This document shows, in pieces, positions 47,401 to 56,788 of a stretch of DNA of 64,000 nucleotides. The notes below the pieces were generated by a model that ran no database searches, was not told the origin of the DNA, and saw nothing but the letters and a program-made list of their open reading frames with translations. The translations under genes and the position numbers were made by a program. Numbering within the stretch: the first letter of the stretch is position 1; each line of letters opens with the position of its first letter. Origin of the DNA: JBCCSZ01 sp039821145 (lineage in GTDB: Bacteria > Bacteroidota > Bacteroidia > Chitinophagales > Saprospiraceae). Location: NCBI GenBank assembly GCA_039821145.1, contig JBCBOS010000017.1:62001-126000 (forward strand), in the 5' to 3' direction.

Positions 47401-47816
47401 TCTCCCTCTTCATTTTGGCAAAAATAGGTTCTCAAGATTTCGTGCCGCTCCACCAAGGAAGAAAATGCTTTGGTCAAACTCTCCTTGTTCAATGCCCCCA
47501 TCAACTGGTAGGCCCCCAGGGAGTTGTAGGCGACATTGGCCAATTCAAACTGACTGATGAGCCAAAGCTGTCGCTGTGCAGAGGAAAGCGGATAACTGTC
47601 TTGGGGAGGCGCTACGGGGATTTCGTACTCCTGCTCTTGAGCTGCATCTGCTTGCGCACTTCTCGACAAATAGTCTATCAGGGCTTGTTTGTTGTCCTTT
47701 ATTTCTTGCAACAAATTGGGGTCGACCTGGGTGTTCTCCGTGTAGAGTTCCAACTTCCCCTCTTCCAATTCCAGGAGGATGCCATGTTCATTGATTTTAT
47801 TCAATAAGGCGATCAT
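44472..47816 (-). CDS. Single-module NRPS, leucine-specific by code
   Basis: This 1114-residue protein is docking-C-A-PCP. The TubC-like docking domain is residues 1-52. The C domain has HHIISDAWS near 210. The A domain (TSGSTG near 681) reads D-A-W (FDASVWE), F in TFLPTP, L-x-G in VLTGGD, N before YGPTEN, then V-V: DAWFLGNVV plus the invariant Lys, the textbook Leu code. The PCP has DLGGHSLR near 1058. The start overlaps the stop of the monooxygenase-containing NRPS (ATGA at 47813-47816), so its order directly after that module is firm. The residue may be the substrate of the downstream hydroxylase. Confidence 0.93.
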   Translation of the reverse strand: MIALLNKINEHGILLELEEGKLELYTENTQVDPNLLQEIKDNKQALIDYLSRSAQADAAQEQEYEIPVAPPQDSYPLSSAQRQLWLISQFELANVAYNSLGAYQLMGALNKESLTKAFSSLVERHEILRTYFCQNEEGDPRQFIVPTEESELSVTDHDLRGVEDQDKAIRKILQQQAGTPFHLSEAPLLRIVLIQTADEEFLLLHVMHHIISDAWSMEVLSRELFVLYNGICHSTTPHLPPLRVQYKDYAQWQQEQLATEEMKRHQGYWLEQFQGELPVLDRLGDKNRPAFKTYNGKVLERILDRNAFVQLQQIAKEEGATLFMTLLAAVKALLFRYTGQQDIILGSATAGRDHLDLENQIGYYINPLALRTRFEAVDGFRELLKRVKDTTLGAYEHQLYPFDQLIEDLQLSQNLSRSPLFDVSVLLQNTNTINYDKGEQAAVMQGIQIQDYKLDVLSSSKFDISIGFMASGEDLFFSMDYNTDVFSDEWIQTFANHFEQLVASIIQQPSLSIAQLPYLTAEEKHSLCHTFNDTQKDFAKDISFLDLFQQQLAAHPDHPAVSFHGNTLSYRELEERSNQLGHYLHQQYDVKADELIGIFMEPSVERVIAILGVLKTGGAYVPIDTNYPEARVEFMQEDSQCKLLLDEDEFQMFHMMRSGYDNSKAPVQASPQDLAYVIYTSGSTGQPKGVMIEHRQLVNLCQWHQHEYELTAKDRTTHCAGFGFDASVWEIFSSLGSGATLYIVPNDVRANVEQLNDFFVENQITSTFLPTPLYEQFAEVEQPSAHLRLVLTGGDRLTRFQQAHYRLYNNYGPTENAVVATCTEITEQSDAPPIGRPIANVRAYVLDAWDNLLPIGVPGELCIAGASLARGYWDKPELTAERFYNPRLDTEERIYRTGDLVKWLPDGQLAFLGRVDKQVKIRGHRIELGEIEHAIKEFDQLKEAAVIAVDVSSSEKELVAFLVADQPIEVDALKTQLATQLPAYMIPVRFIQLDALPLTPNGKMDRKKLTALGQQQEGPQQLYVAPRNEWEEGLVEIWEEVFVRDKIGVKDNFFDLGGHSLRATRMSTLVQKKFDLLLPLEDIFTKQTIEQLAVELQQLSVPVSVDENKSVEII

Positions 47817-50800
47817 AATTCTATTTTTTGTAATTTTTTCTTATTCATTTTTTTCTCATTCTGGCTTTGGTGGAAGCGGATTTCCTCTGCCAGATTGTGG
47901 ATGGTCGGTGCGTCAAATAGATTGCGAATGTTGACCTTGATTTTAAAGGTTTTGTTGACGCGGGAAATGACCTGGGTAACACTCAGGCTGTTGCCGCCCA
48001 ACTGGAAAAAGCTGTGGGCAGTCCCAATTTTTTCTGGCGCCAAATTCAGTATCTCACTCCAAATGACAACCAGCTTTTCTTCCAACGCTCCCTCTGGTGC
48101 AACATAGGTTGTTTTGGGTACGAGTAGGTCGGCATCTGCTTCCAGCAAGGCGCGTCTGTCCACTTTTCCATTGGGTGTCATTGGTATGCTGGGCAGGCGA
48201 ACAAAGGCGGCAGGCATCATGTAGGCCGGAAGCTGTTTTTTCAAATGCGACACCAAGCTTTGTTCAGGCAATTCGTCGGCACTTTCGTAAAAGGCGATCA
48301 GGCTTTTTTGTCCCGCAATTTCTTTTGCCACAAGGACACAATCCGATAGGCCTTCTACTTGTCTCAGGACAGCTTCGATCTCTCCAGGTTCAATCCGATA
48401 GCCCCTCACTTTCAGTTGGTGATCTGTCCGACCGATGCACTCAAGTTCTCCGTTGGGCAACCAGCGGCCAATGTCTCCTGTCTGGTAAATGGTTTCACCA
48501 CTGCGGAATGGATTGGAAACAAATTTTTCTGCCGTCAGAGATTCTTGCTTGAGATAGCCATTGGCCACCCCCTCGCCCCCAATGTATATGTGGCCGTATA
48601 CGCCAATGGGACAAAGATTCATTTGCTCATCAAGCACATACATCTGGGTATTTCGAATGGGTGTTCCAATGTTGACTTTTTGTGAAAAGGAAAGCTTGGC
48701 ATGGCTGGACCAAATGGTGGTTTCTGTCGGTCCGTACATATTGAAGATGGATGCTGTGGTCTGGGTACACAATCTGCGGAAGAGATCGTCGGGGAAGGCT
48801 TCGCCACCTACCAGTATGTGCCGTAAGGATGCCAGGAAACGCGCGGAGTTGCCACCTTCCAGCAAAGACTTCAAATGCGAAGGTGTAATTTGCATCGAGC
48901 TGATGGCTTGCTTTTTCTTTGCAGATGAATTGACTTTTTTCTGGAACAACTGCTGCAGTTTGTTCAAATGCTGAAGACCTCCCAGCACTTCCTTTTCTGC
49001 AATGCCAAAATCAATCAGGCAGGCAATTTCCGTGACGCCAATGTCACAGAGTTTTTCCACCAGAGGACGACAACTTTCATAGGTCCCAAACAAAGCAGCT
49101 GTATTCCAATAGCGTTCAAATCCAATCTCCAATAGATTGTCCAAATCGCTTTCTTCCAGAGCAGAAAAATCCATATTCAACTCTCTGGCCAAGTTGTTGA
49201 TCAGGCTGGCACTGGATTTCAAATAGGACTTAAAAGGAGCCCTGACTTGCTCTCTGACCTCTTCCAAATTTTCGCCAACAAAAGTATGGAGCATCAATAC
49301 CACTCCCCCATCTTCTACCCGATGCCCTGCCGTCAGCAAGGCTTCCCGATAGGCTTGTATTTTTTCTTTGACGTCTTCTATGTTCTGGCCCAACAAGTGG
49401 GTCAATACCCTGGCACCCATGCGGCCCGCCGTGCGGAAGGTCTCCACATTGCCTGCCGCTGTAATGTAAATGGGCAATTTGTCTTGAAATGGTTTTGGGA
49501 AAATGCCAATTTCGATCTCCTGCCCTTTTCCGTTGCGTCTCTGGACAGTCCCCCCTTGCCACAAGTGGTGCAATTCTTCAATTTGGGCATACATTTGCTT
49601 GTGCCGATTTTCGAATCGCTCTGGTCGGAAAACAAAATCATCGGCATGCCAGCCCGAAGCGATGGACAAAGCCACCCGGCCATTGGATAGATTGTCGACC
49701 ACAGACCATTCCTCTGCCACCCGAATGGTATCGTGCAGGGGCAACACACAACTGCCCGAACGCAATTCCACATTCTTGGTGATGGTGGCCAGTCCTGCCG
49801 CTACAACGGAGGGGTTGGGAAAGATGCCTCCAAATTCGTGAAAGTGTCGCTCTGGCAACCAAACACCTTTGAAGTGGTGTTCATCAGCGTAGCGAACAGA
49901 CTCCAACAACAAATCGTACTGCTGGTTTTTGTCCTTGGCACTGGAAGCAAAGTAGAACAAACTGAAATCCATGTGGTAAGTCCCCTCCCCTGCATAGCGA
50001 TCAAGACCGTGAAGGACATCTTCGCCAGCAGCGGGAAGCACCAGTGACATGCCGTTGGAAAGCGTCCAAAGCAATTCCAAAATGGAAATGTCAAAGGCCA
50101 CCGATGTCAAGGCCAAGAACTGTTCAAATTCCTCCAAGGGAAGAGCATCGTTCATTCCCAAAATGAAGTTGGTCAAATTGCCGTGGGTGATCATCACTCC
50201 TTTTGGTCGGCCCGTAGAGCCAGAGGTATAAATGACATAAGCCAATTGGTCTGCACTGATTTGTACGGACAAATTGTCGTCAGAAAGTTCACTGGATGAG
50301 TTGTCTTCATATCGTTGAAAAAACTCTTCATCCATCATCAGTTCGCAATCGCTGTGGGTACAGATGTATTCGATGCGATCGGCAGGATAAGCAGGATCGA
50401 TGGGAAGATAGCCCCCCCCAGTTTTCAGCACCGCAAGGATGGAGATGAGCAGTCTTTCCGAACGCTCCAATCCTATGCTGACAATTTTATTGGGACCAAT
50501 GCCATGCTCCTTTTGTAGGCAATGGGCCAAGCGATTGGCACTGCTGTTGAGCGCTGCAAATGTCAGTTGGCGATCGCCTTGGGTGAAGACAATTTTGTCT
50601 GGCTGTTGTCCGGCTTGCTCCTCGATCCGGTCAACCACTGTGTGCTGCTCATTCTCTCGCTCTGTGTCGTTGAACGTTTCCAAAAGTTGCATCCGTTCTT
50701 TTCCCTGGATAAAATCCAAGCTTCCCAATTCTTCTTCTGTTCGCTCCAAAAGTACCGACAACAATTGCTCGAAATGTGCCACCATTCTCTCCACACTGGA

Positions 50801-52243
50801 TCGATCAAATAAATCGGTATTGTATTCCAGTCCCAAACCAAGACTTTGTTCCGCTTCGAAAAAGTCAAAAACCAAATCGTAGCGACTGACGACAGACTCA
50901 CCAAAATTGGCCTTGCTGATCTGCACGCCATCCAACAATTCAGCAGCAATGTCTTTGTCGAACAAGTCTACATTTTGCAAACTCAGCATCACATCAAAGA
51001 GAGGGTCGCGACTCATGTCTCTCTCCAGCTTCAGTTTGTCTACCAGTCCATCGAAGGGATACATCTGATGGTCAAACCCATTGAGGGTTGTTTCTTTGAC
51101 GGTGGCCAACAAAGAGGAAAAACTGTCGTGCTTATCGAAGCGAGTTCTCAGGGCAATCGTATTGGCATAAAATCCAATCTGCGTTTCCAAATCGGGATGC
51201 TCCCTTCCAGCGATGGGACTTCCAATGATGATGTCTGTTTGGGCAGTGTACTTGAACAGCAATGCGTTCAAAGCTGCCATCAGGCCCATGTAAAGGGTTG
51301 CTCCTTTTTTGCGACAAGTATCTTTGAGTTGCTGGAGCAATTTTGGGGCAAAGTACTTGATGTATACCGAGCCATTGGCTGTCTTGATGGCAGGGCGGGG
51401 TCGGTCGGTGGGCAGGGCCAGCACGGGAAGCTCACCACTGAATTGTTCCAACCAATAATTTTCATGTCGCTGCATGTTGGCACCTTCCAAGTGCTGATTG
51501 ATCCAGTGAGCATAGTCCTTGTATTGGATGGCCAAAGGAGGCAACGCAACCCCATTTCCACTGCGCGCACTTTTGTAGAGACTCAACAACTCTTTGAAAA
51601 GGATGGAAATGGACCAGTTGTCGCATATGATGTGGTGTACCACCAGGGAGAAGACATACTTTTGTGGGGCAATTCGCCACACGCCAGCACGCAGCATGGG
51701 CTGTGTCTCCAAGTCAAATGGCACATCCATCAATTGCTGAATGCCTTTGGAAGTCAATTCCTCTGCCTCCGCTTGCTTGTGTACATCAGAAAAGGAAAAG
51801 GCAAGTTCTGCTTCTTTTTCTGAAAGGACAATTTGACGAACGATGTCATTTTCATCCTGTCGGAATACAGTGCGCAAGATTTCGTGCCGCCGAACCAATT
51901 GCTGAAGGGCCCAGCGCAGGGCCGCCACATCGAGTTGGCCATCAAAGGCGTGGATGAGCGGAATGTGGTAGGATGTTTCCCGCCCTTCAAACTGACACAA
52001 AATCCACAATCGGCGCTGTGAAGGGGACAGCTCGTAGCTCTTGCTTTGTGGAGCAAGGGGAATGGGGGCATTCAATTGGGTTTCTTGAAGGAAGGAGATC
52101 AAATCCTCTTTGTGGGTCTTCAAGTCCTGGATGATTTCCTCGGTGAGAGCTGTCTCGTCGTATCTGATTTCCAGCTCGCCATCCTGAAGTGCCAGGTCAA
52201 TTCCCTTGTGCTTGAGTTGTCGTATGAACGTAAATGTTTCCAT
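47813..52243 (-). CDS. Single-module NRPS with luciferase-like monooxygenase inserted in a glycine A domain
   Basis: The protein is 1476 residues from the ATG at 52243; a GTG five codons earlier is also in frame. Order: TubC-like docking domain, C (HHIICDNWS near 206, Asn instead of Gly after Asp), first part of A (TSGSTG near 674, FDISILEL), luciferase-like flavin monooxygenase (about 755-1095), rest of A (MQITPSHL, ILVGGEAF, FNMYGPTETTIW), PCP with LGGNSLS near 1417. Bridging the insertion, the A code reads DILQLGMIW, a glycine code. This A-with-monooxygenase arrangement is known from myxobacterial lines such as MtaG/MelG, where glycine is alpha-hydroxylated. An alpha-hydroxyglycine residue is the predicted product. 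Confidence 0.92.
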   Translation of the reverse strand: METFTFIRQLKHKGIDLALQDGELEIRYDETALTEEIIQDLKTHKEDLISFLQETQLNAPIPLAPQSKSYELSPSQRRLWILCQFEGRETSYHIPLIHAFDGQLDVAALRWALQQLVRRHEILRTVFRQDENDIVRQIVLSEKEAELAFSFSDVHKQAEAEELTSKGIQQLMDVPFDLETQPMLRAGVWRIAPQKYVFSLVVHHIICDNWSISILFKELLSLYKSARSGNGVALPPLAIQYKDYAHWINQHLEGANMQRHENYWLEQFSGELPVLALPTDRPRPAIKTANGSVYIKYFAPKLLQQLKDTCRKKGATLYMGLMAALNALLFKYTAQTDIIIGSPIAGREHPDLETQIGFYANTIALRTRFDKHDSFSSLLATVKETTLNGFDHQMYPFDGLVDKLKLERDMSRDPLFDVMLSLQNVDLFDKDIAAELLDGVQISKANFGESVVSRYDLVFDFFEAEQSLGLGLEYNTDLFDRSSVERMVAHFEQLLSVLLERTEEELGSLDFIQGKERMQLLETFNDTERENEQHTVVDRIEEQAGQQPDKIVFTQGDRQLTFAALNSSANRLAHCLQKEHGIGPNKIVSIGLERSERLLISILAVLKTGGGYLPIDPAYPADRIEYICTHSDCELMMDEEFFQRYEDNSSSELSDDNLSVQISADQLAYVIYTSGSTGRPKGVMITHGNLTNFILGMNDALPLEEFEQFLALTSVAFDISILELLWTLSNGMSLVLPAAGEDVLHGLDRYAGEGTYHMDFSLFYFASSAKDKNQQYDLLLESVRYADEHHFKGVWLPERHFHEFGGIFPNPSVVAAGLATITKNVELRSGSCVLPLHDTIRVAEEWSVVDNLSNGRVALSIASGWHADDFVFRPERFENRHKQMYAQIEELHHLWQGGTVQRRNGKGQEIEIGIFPKPFQDKLPIYITAAGNVETFRTAGRMGARVLTHLLGQNIEDVKEKIQAYREALLTAGHRVEDGGVVLMLHTFVGENLEEVREQVRAPFKSYLKSSASLINNLARELNMDFSALEESDLDNLLEIGFERYWNTAALFGTYESCRPLVEKLCDIGVTEIACLIDFGIAEKEVLGGLQHLNKLQQLFQKKVNSSAKKKQAISSMQITPSHLKSLLEGGNSARFLASLRHILVGGEAFPDDLFRRLCTQTTASIFNMYGPTETTIWSSHAKLSFSQKVNIGTPIRNTQMYVLDEQMNLCPIGVYGHIYIGGEGVANGYLKQESLTAEKFVSNPFRSGETIYQTGDIGRWLPNGELECIGRTDHQLKVRGYRIEPGEIEAVLRQVEGLSDCVLVAKEIAGQKSLIAFYESADELPEQSLVSHLKKQLPAYMMPAAFVRLPSIPMTPNGKVDRRALLEADADLLVPKTTYVAPEGALEEKLVVIWSEILNLAPEKIGTAHSFFQLGGNSLSVTQVISRVNKTFKIKVNIRNLFDAPTIHNLAEEIRFHQSQNEKKMNKKKLQKIEL
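48955..49975 (-). other. Luciferase-like flavin monooxygenase domain inside the A domain
   Basis: The insert of about 340 residues begins MDFSLFYFASS and shows the FMN-dependent bacterial-luciferase-like pattern used by secondary-metabolite monooxygenases (GVWLPERHFHEFGG, ELRSGSCVLPLHDTIR, SIASGWHADDFV, ITAAGNVETFR). It separates the A-domain core motif with FDISILEL from that with LTPS/GGEA. The phase is maintained throughout with no stop. Boundaries are approximate. Confidence 0.85.
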
Positions 52244-52270
52244 AATGAGTTTTATCACAATTGTTTGAGG

Positions 52271-55200
52271 TCAAATCCGCATGCTGAGCTTTTTCTGACC
52301 AGACTCGGGTGCCAAAATCGTTTGCAATTCTTCTATGCTTTGGCTGATGAAGTGAATGGTGGGATTGTCGAAAAACAATTTGAGTGTCAATCGGATGTTG
52401 AATTTTTTTTGAATTTTTTTCAGAACGACCATTGCCTTGAGCGAGTCGCCGCCGAGTTCAAAAAAGTTGTCTTGCAGGCCGATGTTCTCCAGTCCCAAAA
52501 AGGCCTCCCAAATGTCGGCGATCTGCCGTTCCAGCTCTGACTGTGGTTCGACGTATTCACTGGATAGACCACTCCTGTTGACGGTCATTTTTTCAATTGC
52601 CTCTGGCTGTTCCTCGCTTTCTTCTCGAATGTACTCCGTCAGATGTTTCTGATAAGTTTTCATGTACTCAGTGAAGGAGCGAGCGGAGATCAGCAGATTG
52701 GGCCGTTTCAATTGAAGTGCAAGTTGAAGCAATGGCCACAACTCTTCTCCCTTGATTCCACTGTTTCGGTAGTAGGCTTTTTGTTCTTCTGTCAGCCCTT
52801 GTAGGATGCCACTACTCATGCCAATGTTTCGCAGTTGTCCCCACGAAATGCTGATCATGGGAAAGTCCTCGGCAACCGCATCGGCAAAGGCATTTTGATA
52901 CAAATTGGCAGCACCATAAGCCGACAGGCCAAATGGTCCCACTTCGGCGGCCACAGAGGAGCAGTTGACAAAAAAGTCGAGGGGCTTGTCCTTGAAATAT
53001 TGATGGAGTGTATGGGTTCCGGTAACTTTGGGAATCAAAACTTTTTCTTCCTTCTGCGCATCTCTCCGCATGATCATCCCAATTTGATCTCCCTCCCCTG
53101 CCATGTGTACGACGCCCCTGATCGGCCCCATCTGTTCTTCCGCTGCTCGGATGCTGTCGCGAACTCCAGCAACATCTTGCAAATCAATTTGCAAATACAA
53201 AACCTCAGCACCTTGGTCTCTCAGACTTTGCAACTGGGCTTCGTCCATGGACCGACGTCCCATCAAAATGAGCTTGGCTTGGTACTCTTGGGCAAAGTGC
53301 TTGGCAAAGATTTGTCCCATGCCACCACTTGCACCTGTGAGTAAATACACGGCTTGTTTTTTCAAGCGGCTGGCAGAAGGAAAGGAAGTGTTCCACTCAA
53401 TTTGTTCATAGGCTTTCTGATAGCGAGTTGCATGACGAATGGCCACTTCGGAAGCATCGCTTGGATCGCGCAGTTCTTTGCAGAGCAGGTGAATATTTGC
53501 CTCCTCTAGATTGGATAGGTCGATGATCCGCAACCGAATCTTTTCGAACTCCCGCCGGACCACCTTTGCCATTCCCAGGATCAGGGCTTTGGCAGGCTGC
53601 ACCACATCTGTCCCCACGACCTTGTACAACTCTCGACCCAACAGTTCCAGTCGACAGGTTTTGTCAGGGCATTGGGTTGCAAAGACTTTCACGATGTACA
53701 AAAGACTTTCGTGCAATGCCTTTTGAGGCAGTTGGGGCGTCTGTTCGCTCTGCTCCGTCGCACACCAACTATGTATGATTCTATCGGGCATCCAGTTTCG
53801 TTTTTTCAAACTGTCAAACAGTTGCTCCACCTCCTCTTCTCGATCCGCCCGGATGGCATAATGATTTTGTTCTTTTTGCTCGTACTTCTCTCCCCAACTC
53901 ACCAGCGTGCAAGAAGCATTTTGCGATCTGAAAAATGCCACCAAATGCTTTTCCAACAAGCCACCACTCGACAACAGCAGGATTTCCTGACCACTCAAGT
54001 CTTCCCCTGCCGATAGATGAGGGGAGGTTTTCCAAATGGTTTGATAGAGGTATTCGCGGATGTCTTCATGTGCCGTAGCTGCGGCCAATCCCGGCATTTT
54101 GCTTTGCAGCAAAGACGAGACATCTACCCTGCTTGGAAAAATGGTTGGCTCAAAATCGTAGGTAGGAAGAGAAATGCGTTTTCCTTTGTTTTCTCCCCAC
54201 AAAACAGACCAGTCAATGTTCACTCCCTTGGTCCACAATTGTCCGAGCTTGCTCAACCAATACCACTGGTCATCTATTTTCTCCTTTGGATGTCTGACCA
54301 AATTGACTGCTTCTATTCTGCCTTGGGTGGTGGTTCTGTTTTGCAGCAAAATGCTCAGGCTGTTGCTAGAGCCAACTTCCACAAAAACCAGTTTTTCTTT
54401 CTTGCCAAGAAGGTGATCAATGCCATTGGAAAAGCGAACTGTCTGCCGCATGTGCTGGAGCCAATACTCGATGGAACAAGCTTGTTCCTCTGCAATGAGC
54501 TGGCCCGTCGGACTGGCGATGAAGGGAATTTGTGGTTTGTGAAATGTCACTTCCGACAATTGCTTTTGGAAGTCCTTCAACAATGGATCAATCATGTGCG
54601 AATGAGCGGCGATAGAAGCGTGCAATCGGACAAACGGCATCTCGTTCTCTTCCAATTGTTGCTCCAAAGAATCAATGGCTTCCACTGCCCCAGACAAGAC
54701 AATTTGCTCCGGTCCATTGATGGCGGCTATCGCAATGTCATCACTGACGTAAGCGGCTGCTTGGGCTTCCGTCATCTGAACACTCAGCATCGCTCCCTTG
54801 GGCATTCGATTCATCAACTCTCCCCGGCCAACCACCAATTGCAGCGCATCTTCAAAGCTGAACACCCCACTCAAACAAGCGGCCACATATTCCCCCAAAC
54901 TGTGCCCAATCATGTACGTTGGTTTGGGACCGTATTGCATGAGGAGCTGCGCAATGGCGTATTCGAAAAGGAAGATGACAGGCTGGGTGTACAGCATTTC
55001 ATTGATGCGCCGATCCTCTTTGGAAGTGGGATAGACAATGGCGCGATAATCTGTTCCCGTCAACTTTTGCAACAGCTCAAACCCTTTGTCCATGGCATCG
55101 CGAAAGACGGGATACACCTCATAAAGTTGTTGTCCCATGTCAATGTACTGGGTTCCTGCTCCGGAGAATAGAAAGACCACAGAGGGTTCTGACAGAGGAG

Positions 55201-56788
55201 CCAGAGAAGAATGGACCGATTGTTCTACCGATGACAAGGCCTTCATCAATTGATCGTATCCCTGAAATGCCAAGGCAGATCGATGAGGGAAAGAGGCGCG
55301 GCCTGTTTGCATGGTGTAGGCCAGGTCAGAGAGAGATGTATTTGGTCGGTCAGACAAAAAGGCGTTGAGCTTTTTCAACTGGCGCTGAAGGGCTGCTTTC
55401 GACTTGGCCGATACAACCAATGTATTGGGGGAAGCTTCTTGATCTTTTGTCTGTTCTTGACTAGGTGCTTCCTGCAATACCACATGTGCATTGGTCCCTC
55501 CCAGGCCAAAAGAGCTGACACCCGCTCGCAATGGGACTCCCTCCTCGGCTGTCCACTCCCGCAATTGGTCATTGACAAAGAAGGGACCTCCCTCAAAATC
55601 AATTTCTGGATTGGCTTTGGTGAAGTTGATGCTCGGAGGCAAGGTTTTGTGATGCAAGCAAAGAACGGTTTTGATCAAACCTGCAATCCCAGCAGCAGTG
55701 TCCAAGTGGCCCATATTGGATTTGACCGAACCAATGGCACAACTCTTCGGGGAAGAACCAGCAAAGACTTTGTTGAGGGCTCCGATTTCTATGGGGTCCC
55801 CCAACTTGGTGCCTGTCCCATGCGCCTCCACGTAAGAAACGGTCGCCGGGTCGACTCCTGCCATGCGATAGGCCAAGCGAATACAAGAAGATTGCCCGCT
55901 GACACTGGGCGCGGTGAAGCCAACTTTGTGCTTTCCGTCGTTGTTGATGGCCGTGGCCTTGACGATGGCGTAGATGTGATCCCCGTCTGCGATGGCCTCG
56001 CTCAATCGTTTCAACACCACAACGCCACCACCTTCGCCTTCCACCGTTCCGGTAGCGCGTTCATCAAAGGTCCGGCAGTGTCCATCTTGGGAAAAAATCA
56101 TGCCCTCTTCATATAAATAACCCGCACTTTTGTCCATCGATACGCGAACCCCTCCCGCCATGGCCATGTGACATTCTCGAAGCATCAAACTCCGACAGGC
56201 TTGGTGAAAGGCGACCAAGGAACTGGAACAAGCCGTGTCCAAAAAGAAGCTTGGCCCGCGCAGATTGAGTTTGAAAGCAGGCAGCAGGCTGATGAAGTTT
56301 TTGTTGGAAATGAGATTGGCAAAGAAGGGGTTGACATTCTCGTTGGCCATCAGTCGGGTGTAGGTCCGCCAGAGCAGATTGTCGCTGGCCGTAGCGAAAA
56401 GGCCAATCTTGCCCTGGAAGGTCTGAGGGTCGTAGGCAGCATCTTCCAAGGCCGACCAAACCAGTTGGTGAAACAGTCGAATTTGGGGGTCCATCACAGC
56501 TGCCTCCTCTCTGGAATACCCAAAAAAGTCGGCATCAAATTGATCCGTTCCCTTCATCCTGCCATCAACTGCCACGAAGTCGGGATGCGCACTGAGCTGA
56601 CTCGACACACCCAAGTCTGCCAATTCCTCTTTGCTGTAGGTTGTGGTCAGTTCCTTGCCTTCCTTGAGGTTTTGCCAAAAAGTGGTCACATCCGGAGAAG
56701 CCGAAAATTTGGCCGACAGTCCGATGATGGCGATGTCTCTTTTGTTGATTTGCTCCTTCATAAAATTGTTTTTCAACAGGCTATTCAT
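52271..56788 (-). CDS. PKS module KS-AT-KR-ACP
   Basis: The protein is 1505 residues; starts at 56788 or 56761 are both possible, the former overlapping the upstream NRPS by 8 bases. KS (about 15-440): DTACSSSL near 184, EAHGTGT, KSNMGH. AT (about 550-850): GHSLGEY near 629 with HASIAAHS in the specificity region, which is neither clean malonyl (HAFH) nor methylmalonyl (YASH); malonyl is slightly favoured. KR: TGASGGMG near 1154, catalytic Ser pair CSS and Tyr/Asn in SAYGAAN near 1291, so active. ACP: ELGGDSLKA near 1447. No DH or ER is seen, so a beta-hydroxy unit is expected. It has no TubC-like docking domain, unlike its NRPS partners. Confidence 0.93.
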   Translation of the reverse strand: MNSLLKNNFMKEQINKRDIAIIGLSAKFSASPDVTTFWQNLKEGKELTTTYSKEELADLGVSSQLSAHPDFVAVDGRMKGTDQFDADFFGYSREEAAVMDPQIRLFHQLVWSALEDAAYDPQTFQGKIGLFATASDNLLWRTYTRLMANENVNPFFANLISNKNFISLLPAFKLNLRGPSFFLDTACSSSLVAFHQACRSLMLRECHMAMAGGVRVSMDKSAGYLYEEGMIFSQDGHCRTFDERATGTVEGEGGGVVVLKRLSEAIADGDHIYAIVKATAINNDGKHKVGFTAPSVSGQSSCIRLAYRMAGVDPATVSYVEAHGTGTKLGDPIEIGALNKVFAGSSPKSCAIGSVKSNMGHLDTAAGIAGLIKTVLCLHHKTLPPSINFTKANPEIDFEGGPFFVNDQLREWTAEEGVPLRAGVSSFGLGGTNAHVVLQEAPSQEQTKDQEASPNTLVVSAKSKAALQRQLKKLNAFLSDRPNTSLSDLAYTMQTGRASFPHRSALAFQGYDQLMKALSSVEQSVHSSLAPLSEPSVVFLFSGAGTQYIDMGQQLYEVYPVFRDAMDKGFELLQKLTGTDYRAIVYPTSKEDRRINEMLYTQPVIFLFEYAIAQLLMQYGPKPTYMIGHSLGEYVAACLSGVFSFEDALQLVVGRGELMNRMPKGAMLSVQMTEAQAAAYVSDDIAIAAINGPEQIVLSGAVEAIDSLEQQLEENEMPFVRLHASIAAHSHMIDPLLKDFQKQLSEVTFHKPQIPFIASPTGQLIAEEQACSIEYWLQHMRQTVRFSNGIDHLLGKKEKLVFVEVGSSNSLSILLQNRTTTQGRIEAVNLVRHPKEKIDDQWYWLSKLGQLWTKGVNIDWSVLWGENKGKRISLPTYDFEPTIFPSRVDVSSLLQSKMPGLAAATAHEDIREYLYQTIWKTSPHLSAGEDLSGQEILLLSSGGLLEKHLVAFFRSQNASCTLVSWGEKYEQKEQNHYAIRADREEEVEQLFDSLKKRNWMPDRIIHSWCATEQSEQTPQLPQKALHESLLYIVKVFATQCPDKTCRLELLGRELYKVVGTDVVQPAKALILGMAKVVRREFEKIRLRIIDLSNLEEANIHLLCKELRDPSDASEVAIRHATRYQKAYEQIEWNTSFPSASRLKKQAVYLLTGASGGMGQIFAKHFAQEYQAKLILMGRRSMDEAQLQSLRDQGAEVLYLQIDLQDVAGVRDSIRAAEEQMGPIRGVVHMAGEGDQIGMIMRRDAQKEEKVLIPKVTGTHTLHQYFKDKPLDFFVNCSSVAAEVGPFGLSAYGAANLYQNAFADAVAEDFPMISISWGQLRNIGMSSGILQGLTEEQKAYYRNSGIKGEELWPLLQLALQLKRPNLLISARSFTEYMKTYQKHLTEYIREESEEQPEAIEKMTVNRSGLSSEYVEPQSELERQIADIWEAFLGLENIGLQDNFFELGGDSLKAMVVLKKIQKKFNIRLTLKLFFDNPTIHFISQSIEELQTILAPESGQKKLSMRI

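Noticed and set aside
50846..51823. Long plus-strand open frame (325 residues) opposite the C domain of the monooxygenase NRPS
   Set aside because: It is antisense to a condensation domain, with low-complexity residue composition and no recognisable fold.
54017..55171. Long plus-strand open frame (384 residues) opposite the AT region of the second PKS
   Set aside because: It lies wholly antisense to a well-supported PKS domain, has no domain pattern, and is a by-product of codon usage on the other strand.
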